NCBI GenBank assembly: GCA_024349765.1 | Contig: AP026073.1 | Span: 1,736,001 to 1,800,000 of the forward strand | Source: Streptomyces nigrescens | Lineage (GTDB): Bacteria; Actinomycetota; Actinomycetes; Streptomycetales; Streptomycetaceae | Length of the DNA: 64,000 nt | Reading direction: 5' to 3' | Part shown: piece after piece, positions 46,935-58,875 of the stretch | How the letters are laid out: every line of letters begins with the position of its first letter | Position numbering within the stretch: position 1 is the first letter of the stretch | The notes under the pieces: model-generated | The model's database searches: none | What the model saw: the letters and a program-made list of their open reading frames with translations, nothing else | What the model was told of the DNA's origin: nothing | Made by a program: the position numbers and the translations under genes

Positions 46935-48037
46935 TTGCCGGCCGCCTTCTTGGCGGGTGCCTTCTTGCCCGAGGACGCGGACTTGGCCGGGGTGCCGTCG
47001 GCGGACGCCGCCGGTTCGCCGTCGGCCGTTCCGCCCTCGTTTCCGCCCTTGGCCGTTCCGCCCTTGGTCGTGCCCGCCGGGTCCCCGCTTCCGCCGCCGG
47101 CCGGACCGTCGCCGTCGCCGAGGCGTTCCACGCCGAACTTCAGGGCGGCGGCGTAGATGTCGTCCGGGTCGAGCCGGCGGAGCTCCTCGGCGAGGAGTTC
47201 CGCGGTGTCCCGGCGCTTGAGCGCCACCGAGCGGTCCGGCTGGCCGGGCATGGAGAGCGTGGCCAGCGAGGCCTCGGGGCGGTCGAGCACGATGGGGCCG
47301 CCGCTGGACTGCATGCGGACGGCCGTGAGGCCGGGGCCGCCCGAGACCTTGCGGGAGACCGGGACGTTCAGCCGGCTGGCGAGCCACATGGCGAGCAGCT
47401 CGCAGCTGGGGTTGAACTCCTCGCCCTCGACCTCGGCCGAGGTGACCGTGCACGGGCCCTGGTCGAGCGCCGCCGCCAGCATGGAGCGCCAGGGCGTGAT
47501 CCGGGTCCAGGACAGGTCGGTGTCGCCCGGAGTGTACGTTTCTGCGCGCGCGGAGAGCTCCTGCACCGGGCGCTCGCAGGCGTAGGCGTCGGTCACCCGG
47601 CGCTGGGCGAGCGCGCCCAGCGGGTCCTTGGCCGGGTCCAGCGGGGCGTTGACCGCCCACCAGACGACCACCGGGGCGTCCGGCAGCAGCAGCGGCAGGA
47701 CCACGGACTGGGCGTGGTCGATCGCCTCGCCGTAGAGCCGCAGCACGACCGTCTCGCCGGTGCCGGCCTCGGTGCCGACCCGCACCTCGGCGTCCAGGCG
47801 GGCCTTGGCGCGGTCGCGCGGCGACCGGCTGACCCGCTTGATGACGACGAGGGTGCGCGACGGGTGCTCGCGGGACGCCTCGTTGGCGGCCTTGAGGGCG
47901 TCGTAGGCGTTCTCCTCGTCGGTGACGATGACGAGCGTGAGCACCATGCCGATGGCCGGGGTGCCGACGGCGCGACGGCCCTCCACCAGCGCCTTGTTGA
48001 TCTTGCTGGCCGTGGTTTCCGTCAGATCGATCTTCAT
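46931..48037 (-). CDS. opcA: Glucose-6-phosphate dehydrogenase assembly protein OpcA
   Basis: A 368-residue protein that in actinobacteria and cyanobacteria activates glucose-6-phosphate dehydrogenase. Conserved stretches are KINKALVEGRRAVGTPAIGMVLTLVIV, LPDAPVVVWWAVNAPLDPAKDPL, DLSWTRITPWRSMLAAALDQ and FNPSCELLAMWLASRLNVPV. After about residue 310 there is a long Gly/Thr/Ala tail ending in a basic KKAPAKKAAGK. ATG 48037 overlaps the zwf stop by 4 bp, as expected for the two subunits of one functional unit. Confidence 0.95.
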   Translation of the reverse strand: MKIDLTETTASKINKALVEGRRAVGTPAIGMVLTLVIVTDEENAYDALKAANEASREHPSRTLVVIKRVSRSPRDRAKARLDAEVRVGTEAGTGETVVLRLYGEAIDHAQSVVLPLLLPDAPVVVWWAVNAPLDPAKDPLGALAQRRVTDAYACERPVQELSARAETYTPGDTDLSWTRITPWRSMLAAALDQGPCTVTSAEVEGEEFNPSCELLAMWLASRLNVPVSRKVSGGPGLTAVRMQSSGGPIVLDRPEASLATLSMPGQPDRSVALKRRDTAELLAEELRRLDPDDIYAAALKFGVERLGDGDGPAGGGSGDPAGTTKGGTAKGGNEGGTADGEPAASADGTPAKSASSGKKAPAKKAAGK

Positions 48038-49566
48038 GGCCGACGCCAGCTCCGTCCGTCTCGTGCGAGCATTTCGTCCGCCTCGGCCGGGCCCCAGGTG
48101 CCCGCCGGGTACTGCGCGGGCTTGCCGTGCTTGTCCCAGTACTCCTCGATCGGGTCGAGGATGCGCCAGGACTGCTCGACCTCCTCCAGTCGCGGGAAGA
48201 GGTTGGCGTCGCCCAGGAGTACGTCGAGGATCAGGCGCTCGTACGCCTCGGGGCTGGACTCGGTGAAGGACTCGCCGTAGGCGAAGTCCATCGAGACGTC
48301 CCGGACCTCCATCGACGTGCCGGGCACCTTGGAGCCGAACCGCACGGTCACGCCCTCGTCCGGCTGGACGCGGATGACCAGGGCGTTCTGGCCGAGCTCC
48401 TCGGTGGCGGTGTGGTCGAACGGGGAGTGCGGGGCGCGCTGGAAGACGACCGCGATCTCGGTGACCCGGCGGCCCAGCCGCTTGCCGGTGCGCAGGTAGA
48501 AGGGGACGCCCGCCCAGCGGCGGTTGTCGATCGACAGCTTTATCGCGGCGTAGGTGTCGGTCTTCGACTTCGGGTCGATGCCGTCTTCCTGGAGGTAGCC
48601 GACGGCCTTCTCGCCGCCCTGCCAGCCGGCCGCGTACTGCGCGCGCACGGTCTCCTTGCCCAGGTCCTTGGGCAGTCGGACCGCGCCGAGCACCTTGGTC
48701 TTCTCCGCGACCAGGGCGTCGGCCTCGAAGGAGGCGGGCTCCTCCATGGCGGTCAGCGCGAGCAGCTGGAGGAGGTGGTTCTGGATGACGTCACGGGCCG
48801 CGCCGATGCCGTCGTAGTAGCCGGCCCGGCCGCCGATGCCGATGTCCTCGGCCATCGTGATCTGGACGTGGTCGACGTAGCTGCGGTTCCACAGCGGCTC
48901 GAACATCGTGTTGGCGAAGCGCAGCGCCAGGATGTTCTGGACGGTCTCCTTGCCGAGGTAGTGGTCGATCCGGAAGACCTCGTTCGGCGGGAAGACCTCG
49001 TGGACGATCCGGTTGAGCTCCTGGGCGCTCTCGAGGTTGTGCCCGAACGGCTTCTCGATGACCGCGCGGCGCCAGGAGTCCTCCTTCTGGTCGGCCAGTC
49101 CGTGCTTCTTGAGCTGCTGGACGACCTTGGGGAAGAACTTCGGCGGCACGGACAGGTAGAAGGCGAAGTTACCGCCGGTGCCCTGGGCCTTGTCGAGCTC
49201 GTTGATGGTGTCCTTGAGGGTCTCGAACGCCTCGTCGTCGTCGAAGTTGCCCTGGACGAAGCGGCAGCCCTGGACCAGCTGCTGCCAGACCTCCTCGCGG
49301 AACGGCGTACGGGCGTGCTCCTTGACCGCCTGGTACACCTCCTGCGCGAAGTCCTCGTTCTCCCACTCCCTGCGGGCGAATCCGACGAGGGAGAAACCGG
49401 GCGGAAGCAGGCCGCGGTTCGCCAGGTCGTAGACGGCGGGCATCAGCTTTTTACGGGACAAATCGCCCGTGACGCCGAAAATGACCAGGCCCGACGGCCC
49501 CGCGATGCGCGGGAGCCGTCGGTCCGCGGCGTCACGAAGCGGGTTCGCTCCATGAACAGCGGTCAA
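48034..49566 (-). CDS. zwf: Glucose-6-phosphate 1-dehydrogenase
   Basis: A 510-residue enzyme for the first step of the oxidative pentose phosphate pathway. It has the NADP-binding VIFGVTGDLSRKKLMPAVYDL, the conserved VIEKPFGHNLESAQEL, and the active site FRIDHYLGKETVQN. The only good start in frame is TTG 49566, about 10 nt after GGAGG; it gives LTAVHGANPLRDAADRRLPRI, the usual beginning. A nearby ATG is out of frame. The gene lies 5 bp after tal and overlaps opcA. A TTG start may reduce translation relative to tal. Confidence 0.95.
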   Translation of the reverse strand: MTAVHGANPLRDAADRRLPRIAGPSGLVIFGVTGDLSRKKLMPAVYDLANRGLLPPGFSLVGFARREWENEDFAQEVYQAVKEHARTPFREEVWQQLVQGCRFVQGNFDDDEAFETLKDTINELDKAQGTGGNFAFYLSVPPKFFPKVVQQLKKHGLADQKEDSWRRAVIEKPFGHNLESAQELNRIVHEVFPPNEVFRIDHYLGKETVQNILALRFANTMFEPLWNRSYVDHVQITMAEDIGIGGRAGYYDGIGAARDVIQNHLLQLLALTAMEEPASFEADALVAEKTKVLGAVRLPKDLGKETVRAQYAAGWQGGEKAVGYLQEDGIDPKSKTDTYAAIKLSIDNRRWAGVPFYLRTGKRLGRRVTEIAVVFQRAPHSPFDHTATEELGQNALVIRVQPDEGVTVRFGSKVPGTSMEVRDVSMDFAYGESFTESSPEAYERLILDVLLGDANLFPRLEEVEQSWRILDPIEEYWDKHGKPAQYPAGTWGPAEADEMLARDGRSWRRP

Positions 49567-49571
49567 GGGGA

Positions 49572-50690
49572 TCAGCCCTCCGTGGGAGCGAGGCGCTTGA
49601 GCTCCGCCTCGGTCGACTTGAGCAGGTCGTTCCAGGAGGCCTCGAACTTCTCCACGCCCTCGTCCTCCAGGAGCTGCACGACATCGTCGTACGAGATGCC
49701 GAGCGCGCCGATCGCGTCGAGGTCGGCCTGGGCCGCCTCGTAGGTGCCGGCGATGGTGTTCCCGGTGATCTCGCCGCGCGCCGCGGTGGCCTCCAGGGTG
49801 GCCTCCGGCATGGTGTTGACCGTGCCCGGGGCGACCAGTTCGTCCACGTACAGCGTGTCCTTGTAGTCCGGGTCCTTCACGCCGGTCGAGGCCCACAGCG
49901 GACGCTGCCTGTTGGCGCCGGCCTTGTCCAGGGCGGCCCAGCGGTCGGAGGAGAAGACCTCCTCGTACGCCTGGTAGGCCAGCCGCGCGTTGGCCAGCGC
50001 GGCCTTGCCCTTGAGGGCCTTGGCCTCGTCGGTGCCGTTCTTGTCCAGGCGCTTGTCGATCTCGGTGTCCACGCGGGACACGAAGAACGAGGCGACCGAA
50101 CGGATCAGGGACAGGTCCAGGCCCGCGGCCTTGGCCTTCTCCAGGCCCGCGAGGTAGGCGTCCATGACCTCGCGGTAGCGCTCCAGCGAGAAGATCAGCG
50201 TGACGTTGACGCTGATGCCCAGGCCGATGACCTCGGTGATCGCCGGCAGGCCCGCCTTGGTGGCCGGGATCTTGATCAGCGTGTTCGGGCGGTCCACCAG
50301 CCACGCCAGCTGCTTGGCCTCGGCGATGGTCGCCGCGGTGTTGTGGGCCAGGCGCGGGTCGACCTCGATGGAGACCCGGCCGTCCTGCCCGCCGGTGGCG
50401 TCGAAGACCGGCCGCAGGACGTCGGCGGCGTCCCGGACGTCCGCCGTCGTGATCATGCGGATGGCTTCCTCGACGGTGACCTTACGGGCGGCGAGGTCGG
50501 CGACCTGCTGCCGGTAGCCGTCGCCCGAGGAGATCGCCTTCTGGAAGATCGAGGGGTTGGTCGTGACGCCGACGACGTGCTGCTGGTCGATCAGCTCGGC
50601 GAGGTTGCCGGACGTGATGCGCTTGCGCGACAGGTCGTCCAGCCAGATCGCGACGCCTTCGTCGGAGAGGCGCTTGAGTGCGTCTGTCAT
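49572..50690 (-). CDS. tal: Transaldolase
   Basis: A 372-residue transaldolase of the longer bacterial class. [26 protein letters not shown] is the N-terminal signature, and [21 protein letters not shown] carries the Schiff-base Lys. [23 protein letters not shown] and [14 protein letters not shown] follow. It transfers dihydroxyacetone units between sugar phosphates. ATG 50690 is preceded by GGAG, 34 bp after tkt. Confidence 0.96.
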   Translation of the reverse strand: MTDALKRLSDEGVAIWLDDLSRKRITSGNLAELIDQQHVVGVTTNPSIFQKAISSGDGYRQQVADLAARKVTVEEAIRMITTADVRDAADVLRPVFDATGGQDGRVSIEVDPRLAHNTAATIAEAKQLAWLVDRPNTLIKIPATKAGLPAITEVIGLGISVNVTLIFSLERYREVMDAYLAGLEKAKAAGLDLSLIRSVASFFVSRVDTEIDKRLDKNGTDEAKALKGKAALANARLAYQAYEEVFSSDRWAALDKAGANRQRPLWASTGVKDPDYKDTLYVDELVAPGTVNTMPEATLEATAARGEITGNTIAGTYEAAQADLDAIGALGISYDDVVQLLEDEGVEKFEASWNDLLKSTEAELKRLAPTEG

Positions 50691-50724
50691 GGGTTCTGCA
50701 TCTCCTACTCGTCGTATACGTGCG

Positions 50725-52827
<2,103 letters not shown>

Positions 52828-53284
52828 CCTGAGTCAGGGCTCCTCTCCACATGTCGAATGCCACGGACGGTATGTCCGCCAGGCGGTGTCGAGCCTACCC
52901 CCGCAAGTGCGGGCGTCTTTTCGACGCTCATTCGGTGTTTTCGGTGCTCAGTCGCTGCGTGGCCGTCACGGAGGTTCGTCGCTTCGGGCAACCGAATCGC
53001 CGGATCGGACATTCCCGGCCCGGCGGCCACGGCCATACGACCAGACTGCCGGGCGGCGGTCTGGCCCGCCTCCTGAACAACGGGCGAACGCCCGGGGAAA
53101 GCTGCCGACGCCACCGGGCCGCGCGGGCCCCAACACGACCCCACCCCCGCGAAGATCGCCGTATGGCCAACGTCTAAAGTGGCGTGGTACGCGCAAGCTT
53201 TTACCCGGTTCACGGGGTCGTAAGGCTTGCGAGCCTTATTTCCATCCGCGGCGGGAGCCGCTGATGTTACTTCCAGGGGTGTGC
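52828..53284. other. Divergent tkt-ctaB intergenic region, about 460 bp
   Basis: It contains the promoters of tkt (reverse) and ctaB (forward). Two small hairpins are seen. CCCGCA-AG-TGCGGG (52900-52913) is followed by CGTCTTTT and looks like an intrinsic terminator on the forward strand. TAAGGCT-TGCG-AGCCTTA (53221-53238) is followed by TTTCC, shortly before ctaB. A short forward transcript ending at the first hairpin is possible, but nothing else supports an RNA gene. Confidence 0.45.
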
Positions 53285-54235
53285 GTGACGGCCGTCGAAT
53301 CCCGTCCTGCGGGGGTGCTCTCCGAGAGCCCGGGGGGTCCGGGGCACCGTCCGTTCGGGGCCCGTGTGAAGGCTTTCGTGGCGCTGACCAAGCCGCGTGT
53401 CATCGAGCTCCTGCTGATGACGACGATCCCCGTGATGTTCCTGGCGGCGGGCGGTGTCCCCGACCTGTGGCTGGTGTTCGCGACCTGCGTCGGCGGTTAC
53501 CTCTCCGCCGGCGGCGCGGCCGCCTACAACATGTACATCGACCGGGACATCGACGCCCTGATGGACCGCACGTCCCAGCGCCCCCTGGTCACCGGCATGG
53601 TCTCGCCGCGCGAGTGCCTGGTCTTCGCGACCGCCCTCGCGGTGGGTTCCACCGCCTGGTTCTGGGTCTTCGTCAACCCGCTGTCGGCGATGCTGTCGCT
53701 CGGGGCGCTGCTTTTCTACGTGGTCGTCTACACGATGATCCTCAAGCGCCGCACCTCGCAGAACATCGTCTGGGGCGGCATCGCGGGCTGCATGCCGGTC
53801 TTCATCGGCTGGTCCGCGGTGACGAATTCGGTCTCCTGGGCCGCGCTGGTCCTCTTCCTCGTCATCTTCTTCTGGACGCCGCCGCACTACTGGCCGCTGT
53901 CGATGAAGGCCAAGGACGACTACGAGCGGGTCGGCGTGCCGATGCTGCCGGTGATCGCGGGCAACAAGGCCGTGGCCCGGCAGATCGTCGCCTACAGCTG
54001 GGTGATGGTCCTGGTCTCGCTGCTGCTGCAGCCGCTGGGCTACACCGGCTGGTTCTACACCGCGGTCGCGGTCGCCTGCGGCGCCTTCTGGCTGAAGGAG
54101 GCGCACGCCCTGCAGTCCCGCGCCAAGGCCGGGATCACCGGGCCCAAGCTCAAGGAGATGCGGCTGTTCCACTGGTCCATCACCTATGTGTCCCTGCTGT
54201 TCGTCGCCGTCGCCGTGGATCCCTTCCTTCGGTGA
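53285..54235 (+). CDS. ctaB: Protoheme IX farnesyltransferase (heme O synthase)
   Basis: A 316-residue membrane prenyltransferase that farnesylates heme B to heme O for cytochrome c oxidase. The first Asp-rich motif is [21 protein letters not shown], and the second region is [18 protein letters not shown]; about nine hydrophobic segments are present. GTG 53285 follows AGGGG and gives the usual start [12 protein letters not shown]. An in-frame ATG at 53264, also with a G-rich site, would add seven codons including TTA, a codon read by the bldA tRNA. ctaA lies 2 kb downstream on the other strand. Confidence 0.93.
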   Translation: MTAVESRPAGVLSESPGGPGHRPFGARVKAFVALTKPRVIELLLMTTIPVMFLAAGGVPDLWLVFATCVGGYLSAGGAAAYNMYIDRDIDALMDRTSQRPLVTGMVSPRECLVFATALAVGSTAWFWVFVNPLSAMLSLGALLFYVVVYTMILKRRTSQNIVWGGIAGCMPVFIGWSAVTNSVSWAALVLFLVIFFWTPPHYWPLSMKAKDDYERVGVPMLPVIAGNKAVARQIVAYSWVMVLVSLLLQPLGYTGWFYTAVAVACGAFWLKEAHALQSRAKAGITGPKLKEMRLFHWSITYVSLLFVAVAVDPFLR

Positions 54236-54259
54236 TTACTCGTGGGTAGCATGCTGTCC

Positions 54260-54643
54260 ATGGCAGACACCCAGCAGGCGGACGAGCAGGCGGAGACGGC
54301 GGTCGGCGCGGCGGCCGCCACCAAGGACGAGAAGCGGGCCGGCAAGCGCGCCGCGCGGCTCGCCCGGCAGATCCGCGCCTTCGCCGACTCCCACGGCGGC
54401 AGCGCCGAGGGCCAGCTCGCGCACATCGCCCGCGGCAGCGTCCGGATCGCCCTCGTCGGGGCCAACGGCGAGTGGGGCAACCTCGTCGCCGGTACGTACG
54501 ACGAGGCCAAGGACGCCGCGGCCCGGGCCGGCCTCACCCTCCACGACGACTTCGACGGCGACCTCGCCGCCAAGGTCCGCACCGGCCGCTACGAGTGGTC
54601 CCGCATGGCGGGCATCCAGCTGGGCGGCCCGGCCAACGCCTGA
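54260..54643 (+). CDS. Conserved hypothetical protein
   Basis: A 127-residue soluble protein. Residues 1-50 are Ala/Lys/Glu-rich and helical (KDEKRAGKRAARLARQIRAFADS). The second half has VRIALVGANGEWGNLVAGTYDEAKDAAARAGLTLHDDFDGDL, followed by RYEWSRMAGIQLGG. I believe it is conserved in Streptomyces beside ctaB, but I know no function. ATG 54260 is chosen because a TAGCAT -10-like box ends 7 nt upstream and no Shine-Dalgarno is seen (leaderless). In-frame starts at 54242 and 54251 are possible. Confidence 0.75.
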   Translation: MADTQQADEQAETAVGAAAATKDEKRAGKRAARLARQIRAFADSHGGSAEGQLAHIARGSVRIALVGANGEWGNLVAGTYDEAKDAAARAGLTLHDDFDGDLAAKVRTGRYEWSRMAGIQLGGPANA

Positions 54644-54775
54644 CGCACGGTGCGGCGGCGCGCCGGGGCGCGCGCGAGGAAGCGGAGCCCGCTACCTCAC
54701 CACCCCCTCGTCCGTTAGGCCCACCGGGCGCGGCGGTCCTGCCACGCCCGGCGGGCTCTCGGCGAGGAGGAGCGG

Positions 54776-55840
54776 ATGGACGGCATTGCCTTCCCGGCGG
54801 ATCAGCCACCGCTCATCGATCAGTACAGCCACGGCGCCGTGCACGGCGAACTCGGCCTCGGCTCCTTCGAGACCCATCTGGCCGCCGCGGTCGGCGCGCA
54901 CGGCCCGGCCCCCGCCGGCACGAGCTACTTCGACAGCTTCACCGGCCTCGCGATACGCCGCTGGTGCCCCCCGCTGCTCGGCCTGGAGCCGCACTGTCCG
55001 CCGGCCCGCTATCTGGCCCGCAGACGCGAGGTGGGCGCCTACACGGCGGGCCGGATGCTGCTCCGCGGCTCCGGCATCGGCACCTTCCTGCTGGAGGCCG
55101 GCACCCCCAGCGAACTGACCTCGGCCGCCGAGATCGCCACTGCCGCCGAGGCCCGCGCCCACGAGGTGGTACGGCTCGAACCGCTCGCCGAGCAGGTCGC
55201 CGACACCTCCGGCAGCGTCGAATCCTTCATCGGCTACACCGCCGAGGCGCTCTACGCGGCGGCCCAGCACGCCACCGCCTTCGCCTCCGGCGCCACCTAC
55301 TGCGACGGACACGCCCCCGAGGCCGGCGAGGTGCGGCGCGCCGCGGACCGCTGGCTGCGTGCCCGCCGGCCCGGCGACCGGCTCGCCGAACCGGCCCTCG
55401 TACGGCACCTGCTGTGGAGCGCGGTCGCCACCGGACTGCCCGTACAGCTGCACTGCCCCGACCCGCGGCCGCTGGCCGGGTTCCTGCGGGCCACCACCGG
55501 GATCGGCGCGGACCTGGTCCTGCTGCCCGCGGCCCCGCACCACCGCCGGGCCGCCCAGCTCGCCGCGGCGCACGCCCATGTGTACGCCGACACCGGGCCC
55601 CGCCCCGAGGAGACCCTGCCGCACGCGCCGTTCGGGAAGCTGCTGTTCTCCTCCGGTGCCCGCGGGCTGCCCGAGCTCTATGTGACCGGCGCCCGGTCCT
55701 TCCTGCGCGCCATGGACCGCCTCGTACGGGAGTGGACCACCGAGGGGCTGTGCGGGGCGGAGGACGGGCGGCGGATCATCGAGATGATCGCGTCCGGGAC
55801 GGCCCGCCGGGTCTACCGGCTCGACGCGGACGCCACCTGA
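54776..55840 (+). CDS. Amidohydrolase-family protein
   Basis: A 354-residue TIM-barrel protein. PLIDQYSHGAVHGEL near the N-terminus stands where the metal-binding HxH pair lies in amidohydrolases. VQLHCPDPRPLAGFLRATT, HVYADTGPRPEETLPHAPFGKLLFSSGARGLPELYVTG and the helix MDRLVREWTTEGL resemble the FluG-type amidohydrolase module. The first HxH is reduced to S-H-G-x-V-H, so metal binding and activity are uncertain. GAGGAGGAG precedes the ATG. Its last 28 bp overlap the 3' end of ctaA on the other strand. Confidence 0.75.
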   Translation: MDGIAFPADQPPLIDQYSHGAVHGELGLGSFETHLAAAVGAHGPAPAGTSYFDSFTGLAIRRWCPPLLGLEPHCPPARYLARRREVGAYTAGRMLLRGSGIGTFLLEAGTPSELTSAAEIATAAEARAHEVVRLEPLAEQVADTSGSVESFIGYTAEALYAAAQHATAFASGATYCDGHAPEAGEVRRAADRWLRARRPGDRLAEPALVRHLLWSAVATGLPVQLHCPDPRPLAGFLRATTGIGADLVLLPAAPHHRRAAQLAAAHAHVYADTGPRPEETLPHAPFGKLLFSSGARGLPELYVTGARSFLRAMDRLVREWTTEGLCGAEDGRRIIEMIASGTARRVYRLDADAT

Positions 55841-56823
55841 GGCTCCGCGGGCTCCTCGTCCGCGGCGGCCGGCGCGTCGCCGTCCCCGGGCTCGTCCTCC
55901 TGAAGCGGTCCGCGGTCGCGCAGCGACAGCGCCACCCGCAGCACGGCGATCCACACCAGCGTCGAGCCCAGCATGTGCAGCCCGATGACGATCTCGGGCA
56001 GGCCCAGGAAGTACTGGACGTAGCCGATGACGCCCTGCAGCGCGATGCAGGCGAGCAGTTCCAGCACCCTCCGGCGCGCGGCGGCCGGTGCCTTGACGGC
56101 GCGCAGCGCGAACCACAGGGCGACGGTCAGGCCGACGACGATGTAGACGAAGTCGACGTGGAGCTGGGTGATCTCCTGCCAGTTCAGCGGGATGCGGTGG
56201 ACCTTGTGGGCGTCGCCGGCGTGCGGGCCGGTGCCGGTGACGACCGTGCCGATGACGGTCAGCGTGCCGGTCGCCGCCACCAGCAGCCAGGCCAGCTGCC
56301 GGAGGGGACGGGCGGTCACGTCACGCGGTGCGTCGTCGCCCTCGCCGGCCCGCTGCCAGCTCAGTACGGCGACCGTGAGCAGCGTCGTGGACAGCAGGAA
56401 GTGCGCGGCGACGAGGTACGGGTTCAGGCCGGTCAGGACGACGATGCCGCCCCAGACCGCGTTGCCCATCACGATCCAGAACTGGGCCCAGCCGAGGCGG
56501 GTGAGCGAGCGGCGTCGCGGGTGCCGGGCGCGGGCGGCGATGATGAACAGCCCGACGAACGCGCACAGCACGTACGTCAGCAGGCGGTTGCCGAACTCGA
56601 TGAGGCCGTTGATGCCCATGGCGTGGGTCGGCGTGAGGCTCTCCGGCGTGCACTTCGGCCAGGTCGAGCAGCCCAGTCCGGACTGCGTGAGCCGGACCGC
56701 GCCGCCGGTCACGACGATGATCACGGCCATCACGACGGTCGCCAGCGCGGCCCGCCGCACGAAGGCCGCGGACGGCTGCCAGCGGCGGGCGATCAGCTCA
56801 AGGGGATTCAGCGAGTTCGGCAC
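55813..56823 (-). CDS. ctaA: Heme A synthase (CtaA/COX15)
   Basis: A 336-residue membrane protein with eight hydrophobic segments. It has VVTGGAVRLTQSGLGCSTWPKCTPESL with the conserved cysteine pair region, INGLIEFGNRLLTYVLC with the conserved Glu and heme-ligand His region, and the second-half histidines in QLHVDFVYIVVGL and VIGLHMLGSTLVW. It converts heme O to heme A. The GTG start lies 6 nt after TACCAT and may be leaderless. A Rex-like site covers the expected -35 region. The acidic C-terminal tail is not conserved. Confidence 0.93.
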   Translation of the reverse strand: MPNSLNPLELIARRWQPSAAFVRRAALATVVMAVIIVVTGGAVRLTQSGLGCSTWPKCTPESLTPTHAMGINGLIEFGNRLLTYVLCAFVGLFIIAARARHPRRRSLTRLGWAQFWIVMGNAVWGGIVVLTGLNPYLVAAHFLLSTTLLTVAVLSWQRAGEGDDAPRDVTARPLRQLAWLLVAATGTLTVIGTVVTGTGPHAGDAHKVHRIPLNWQEITQLHVDFVYIVVGLTVALWFALRAVKAPAAARRRVLELLACIALQGVIGYVQYFLGLPEIVIGLHMLGSTLVWIAVLRVALSLRDRGPLQEDEPGDGDAPAAADEEPAEPQVASASSR

Positions 56824-56844
56824 GGAGCCATGGTAGGCGGCGGC

Positions 56845-56862
56845 TTGTGCAAGTTTTCACGA
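56845..56862. promoter_or_regulatory. Candidate Rex redox operator upstream of ctaA
   Basis: TTGTG, 6 nt, TTCAC with the flanks of the streptomycete Rex site (consensus TTGTGAACGCGTTCACAA; 13 of 18 positions agree). It overlaps the likely -35 region of ctaA. Confidence 0.45.
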
Positions 56863-56921
56863 GGGGGTGGGCGGCACGAGGGGTGCGGTGCGGTGCGGAC
56901 CCTGAACGGTCCACCCGGTGA

Positions 56922-57712
56922 CTACTCCCAGCGGAAGAACTTCGCCGCCGTGCCCAGCCCCAGGACGGCCCACCCGGCGAGGACGCCCAGGTCGGACCAC
57001 GGTACCGACGCGCCGTGCCCGAGCACCTCGCGCAGCCCGTCCGAGAGTGCCGAGATCGGCAGCAGGTGCAGCACGGCCCGGGCGGCCTCCGGGAACTTGG
57101 CGAGCGGGACGATCACCCCGCCGCCGACCAGGAGCAGCAGGAAGACCAGGTTGGCCGCGGCCAGCGTCGCCTCGGCCTTCAGCGTCCCGGCCATCAGCAG
57201 TCCCAGCCCCGAGAACGCGGCCGTGCCGAGCAGGAGGAGCAGCAGCACCGTGAGCGGGTTGCCGTGCGGGGACCAGCCCAGCGCCAGGGCCACCGCCGTG
57301 AGCAGTGCGATCTGCAGGACCTCGGTGACCAGCACCGCGCAGGTCTTCGCGGTCATCAGCCCCCAGCGCGGCAGCGGTGAGACCGCGAGCCGCTTGAGGA
57401 CGCCGTAGCGGCGCTCGAAGCCGGTGGCGATGGCCTGGCCGGTGAAGGCGGTGGACATCACGGCCAGCGCGAGGATGCCCGGCGCCAGGAAGTCCACGGC
57501 CTTGCCGGCCCCGGTGTCGACGATGTCGACGGCGGAGAACAGCACCAGCAGCAGCGTCGGGATGATCACCGTGAGCAGCAGCTGTTCGCCGTTGCGCAGC
57601 AGCATTCGGGTCTCCAGGGCCGCCTGGGCCCGGATCATCCGGGGCAGCGGCGCGGCGCCGGGCCGCGGGGCGAACGTGCCCGTGGTGGTGGCGGTACCGG
57701 CCTCGGTGGCGG

Positions 57713-57716
<4 letters not shown>
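56922..57716 (-). CDS. ABC-2-type transporter permease
   Basis: A 264-residue protein with six hydrophobic segments. MIRAQAALETRMLLRNGEQLLLTVIIPTLLLVLFS starts the first membrane helix, and GFERRYGVLKRLAVSPLPRWGLMTAKTCAVL is the conserved cytoplasmic loop of ABC-2 permeases (RRYGVLK-LAVSPL). It forms an exporter with the ATPase gene upstream, whose stop overlaps its start by 4 bp. The substrate is unknown; daunorubicin-type drug export is the usual guess for this class. Confidence 0.9.
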
Positions 57717-58675
<959 letters not shown>

Positions 58676-58783
58676 GCCGCGCAGTCTACGAAGAGCGGCC
58701 GCACCGTCGTCAGTGGGGGCTCGCCCCGAATTGCGGCCCTTCCGGGCAGGTCGCCGGCCTGATCGTGGGCCAACGGGCAGGGT

Positions 58784-58802
58784 TGAAATGAGGTGAACCT
58801 AA
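58784..58802. promoter_or_regulatory. Partial iron-box (DmdR/IdeR-like) upstream of sufR
   Basis: The right half, ending AACCTAA, is intact relative to the iron-box consensus TTAGGTTAGGCTAACCTAA, and 13 of 19 positions agree overall. The left half is poor, so function is uncertain. Confidence 0.35.
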
Positions 58803-58861
58803 GTGATAGAGGCCACCATCCCGCCATCCGGACCACGCTTGAATCGGTTTGACGAATTACG

Positions 58862-58875
58862 CAACAATGGCGTTG
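58862..58875 (+). promoter_or_regulatory. SufR operator CAAC-N6-GTTG
   Basis: CAAC, six bases, GTTG is the exact inverted repeat recognised by SufR. It ends at the first base of the sufR GTG codon. A TTGACG -35-like element lies at 58849-58854, so a bound repressor would cover the promoter and the start, giving autoregulation of the suf operon. Confidence 0.85.

Noticed and set aside
54242-54260. GTG 54242 or ATG 54251 as the start of the conserved hypothetical gene
   Set aside because: These would overlap the probable -10 box TAGCAT at 54247-54252; ATG 54260 fits a leaderless start.
58700-58730. GTCGTCAGTG before the ABC transporter genes as a damage-type site
   Set aside because: It lacks the first TT and has no TANNNT at the right spacing.
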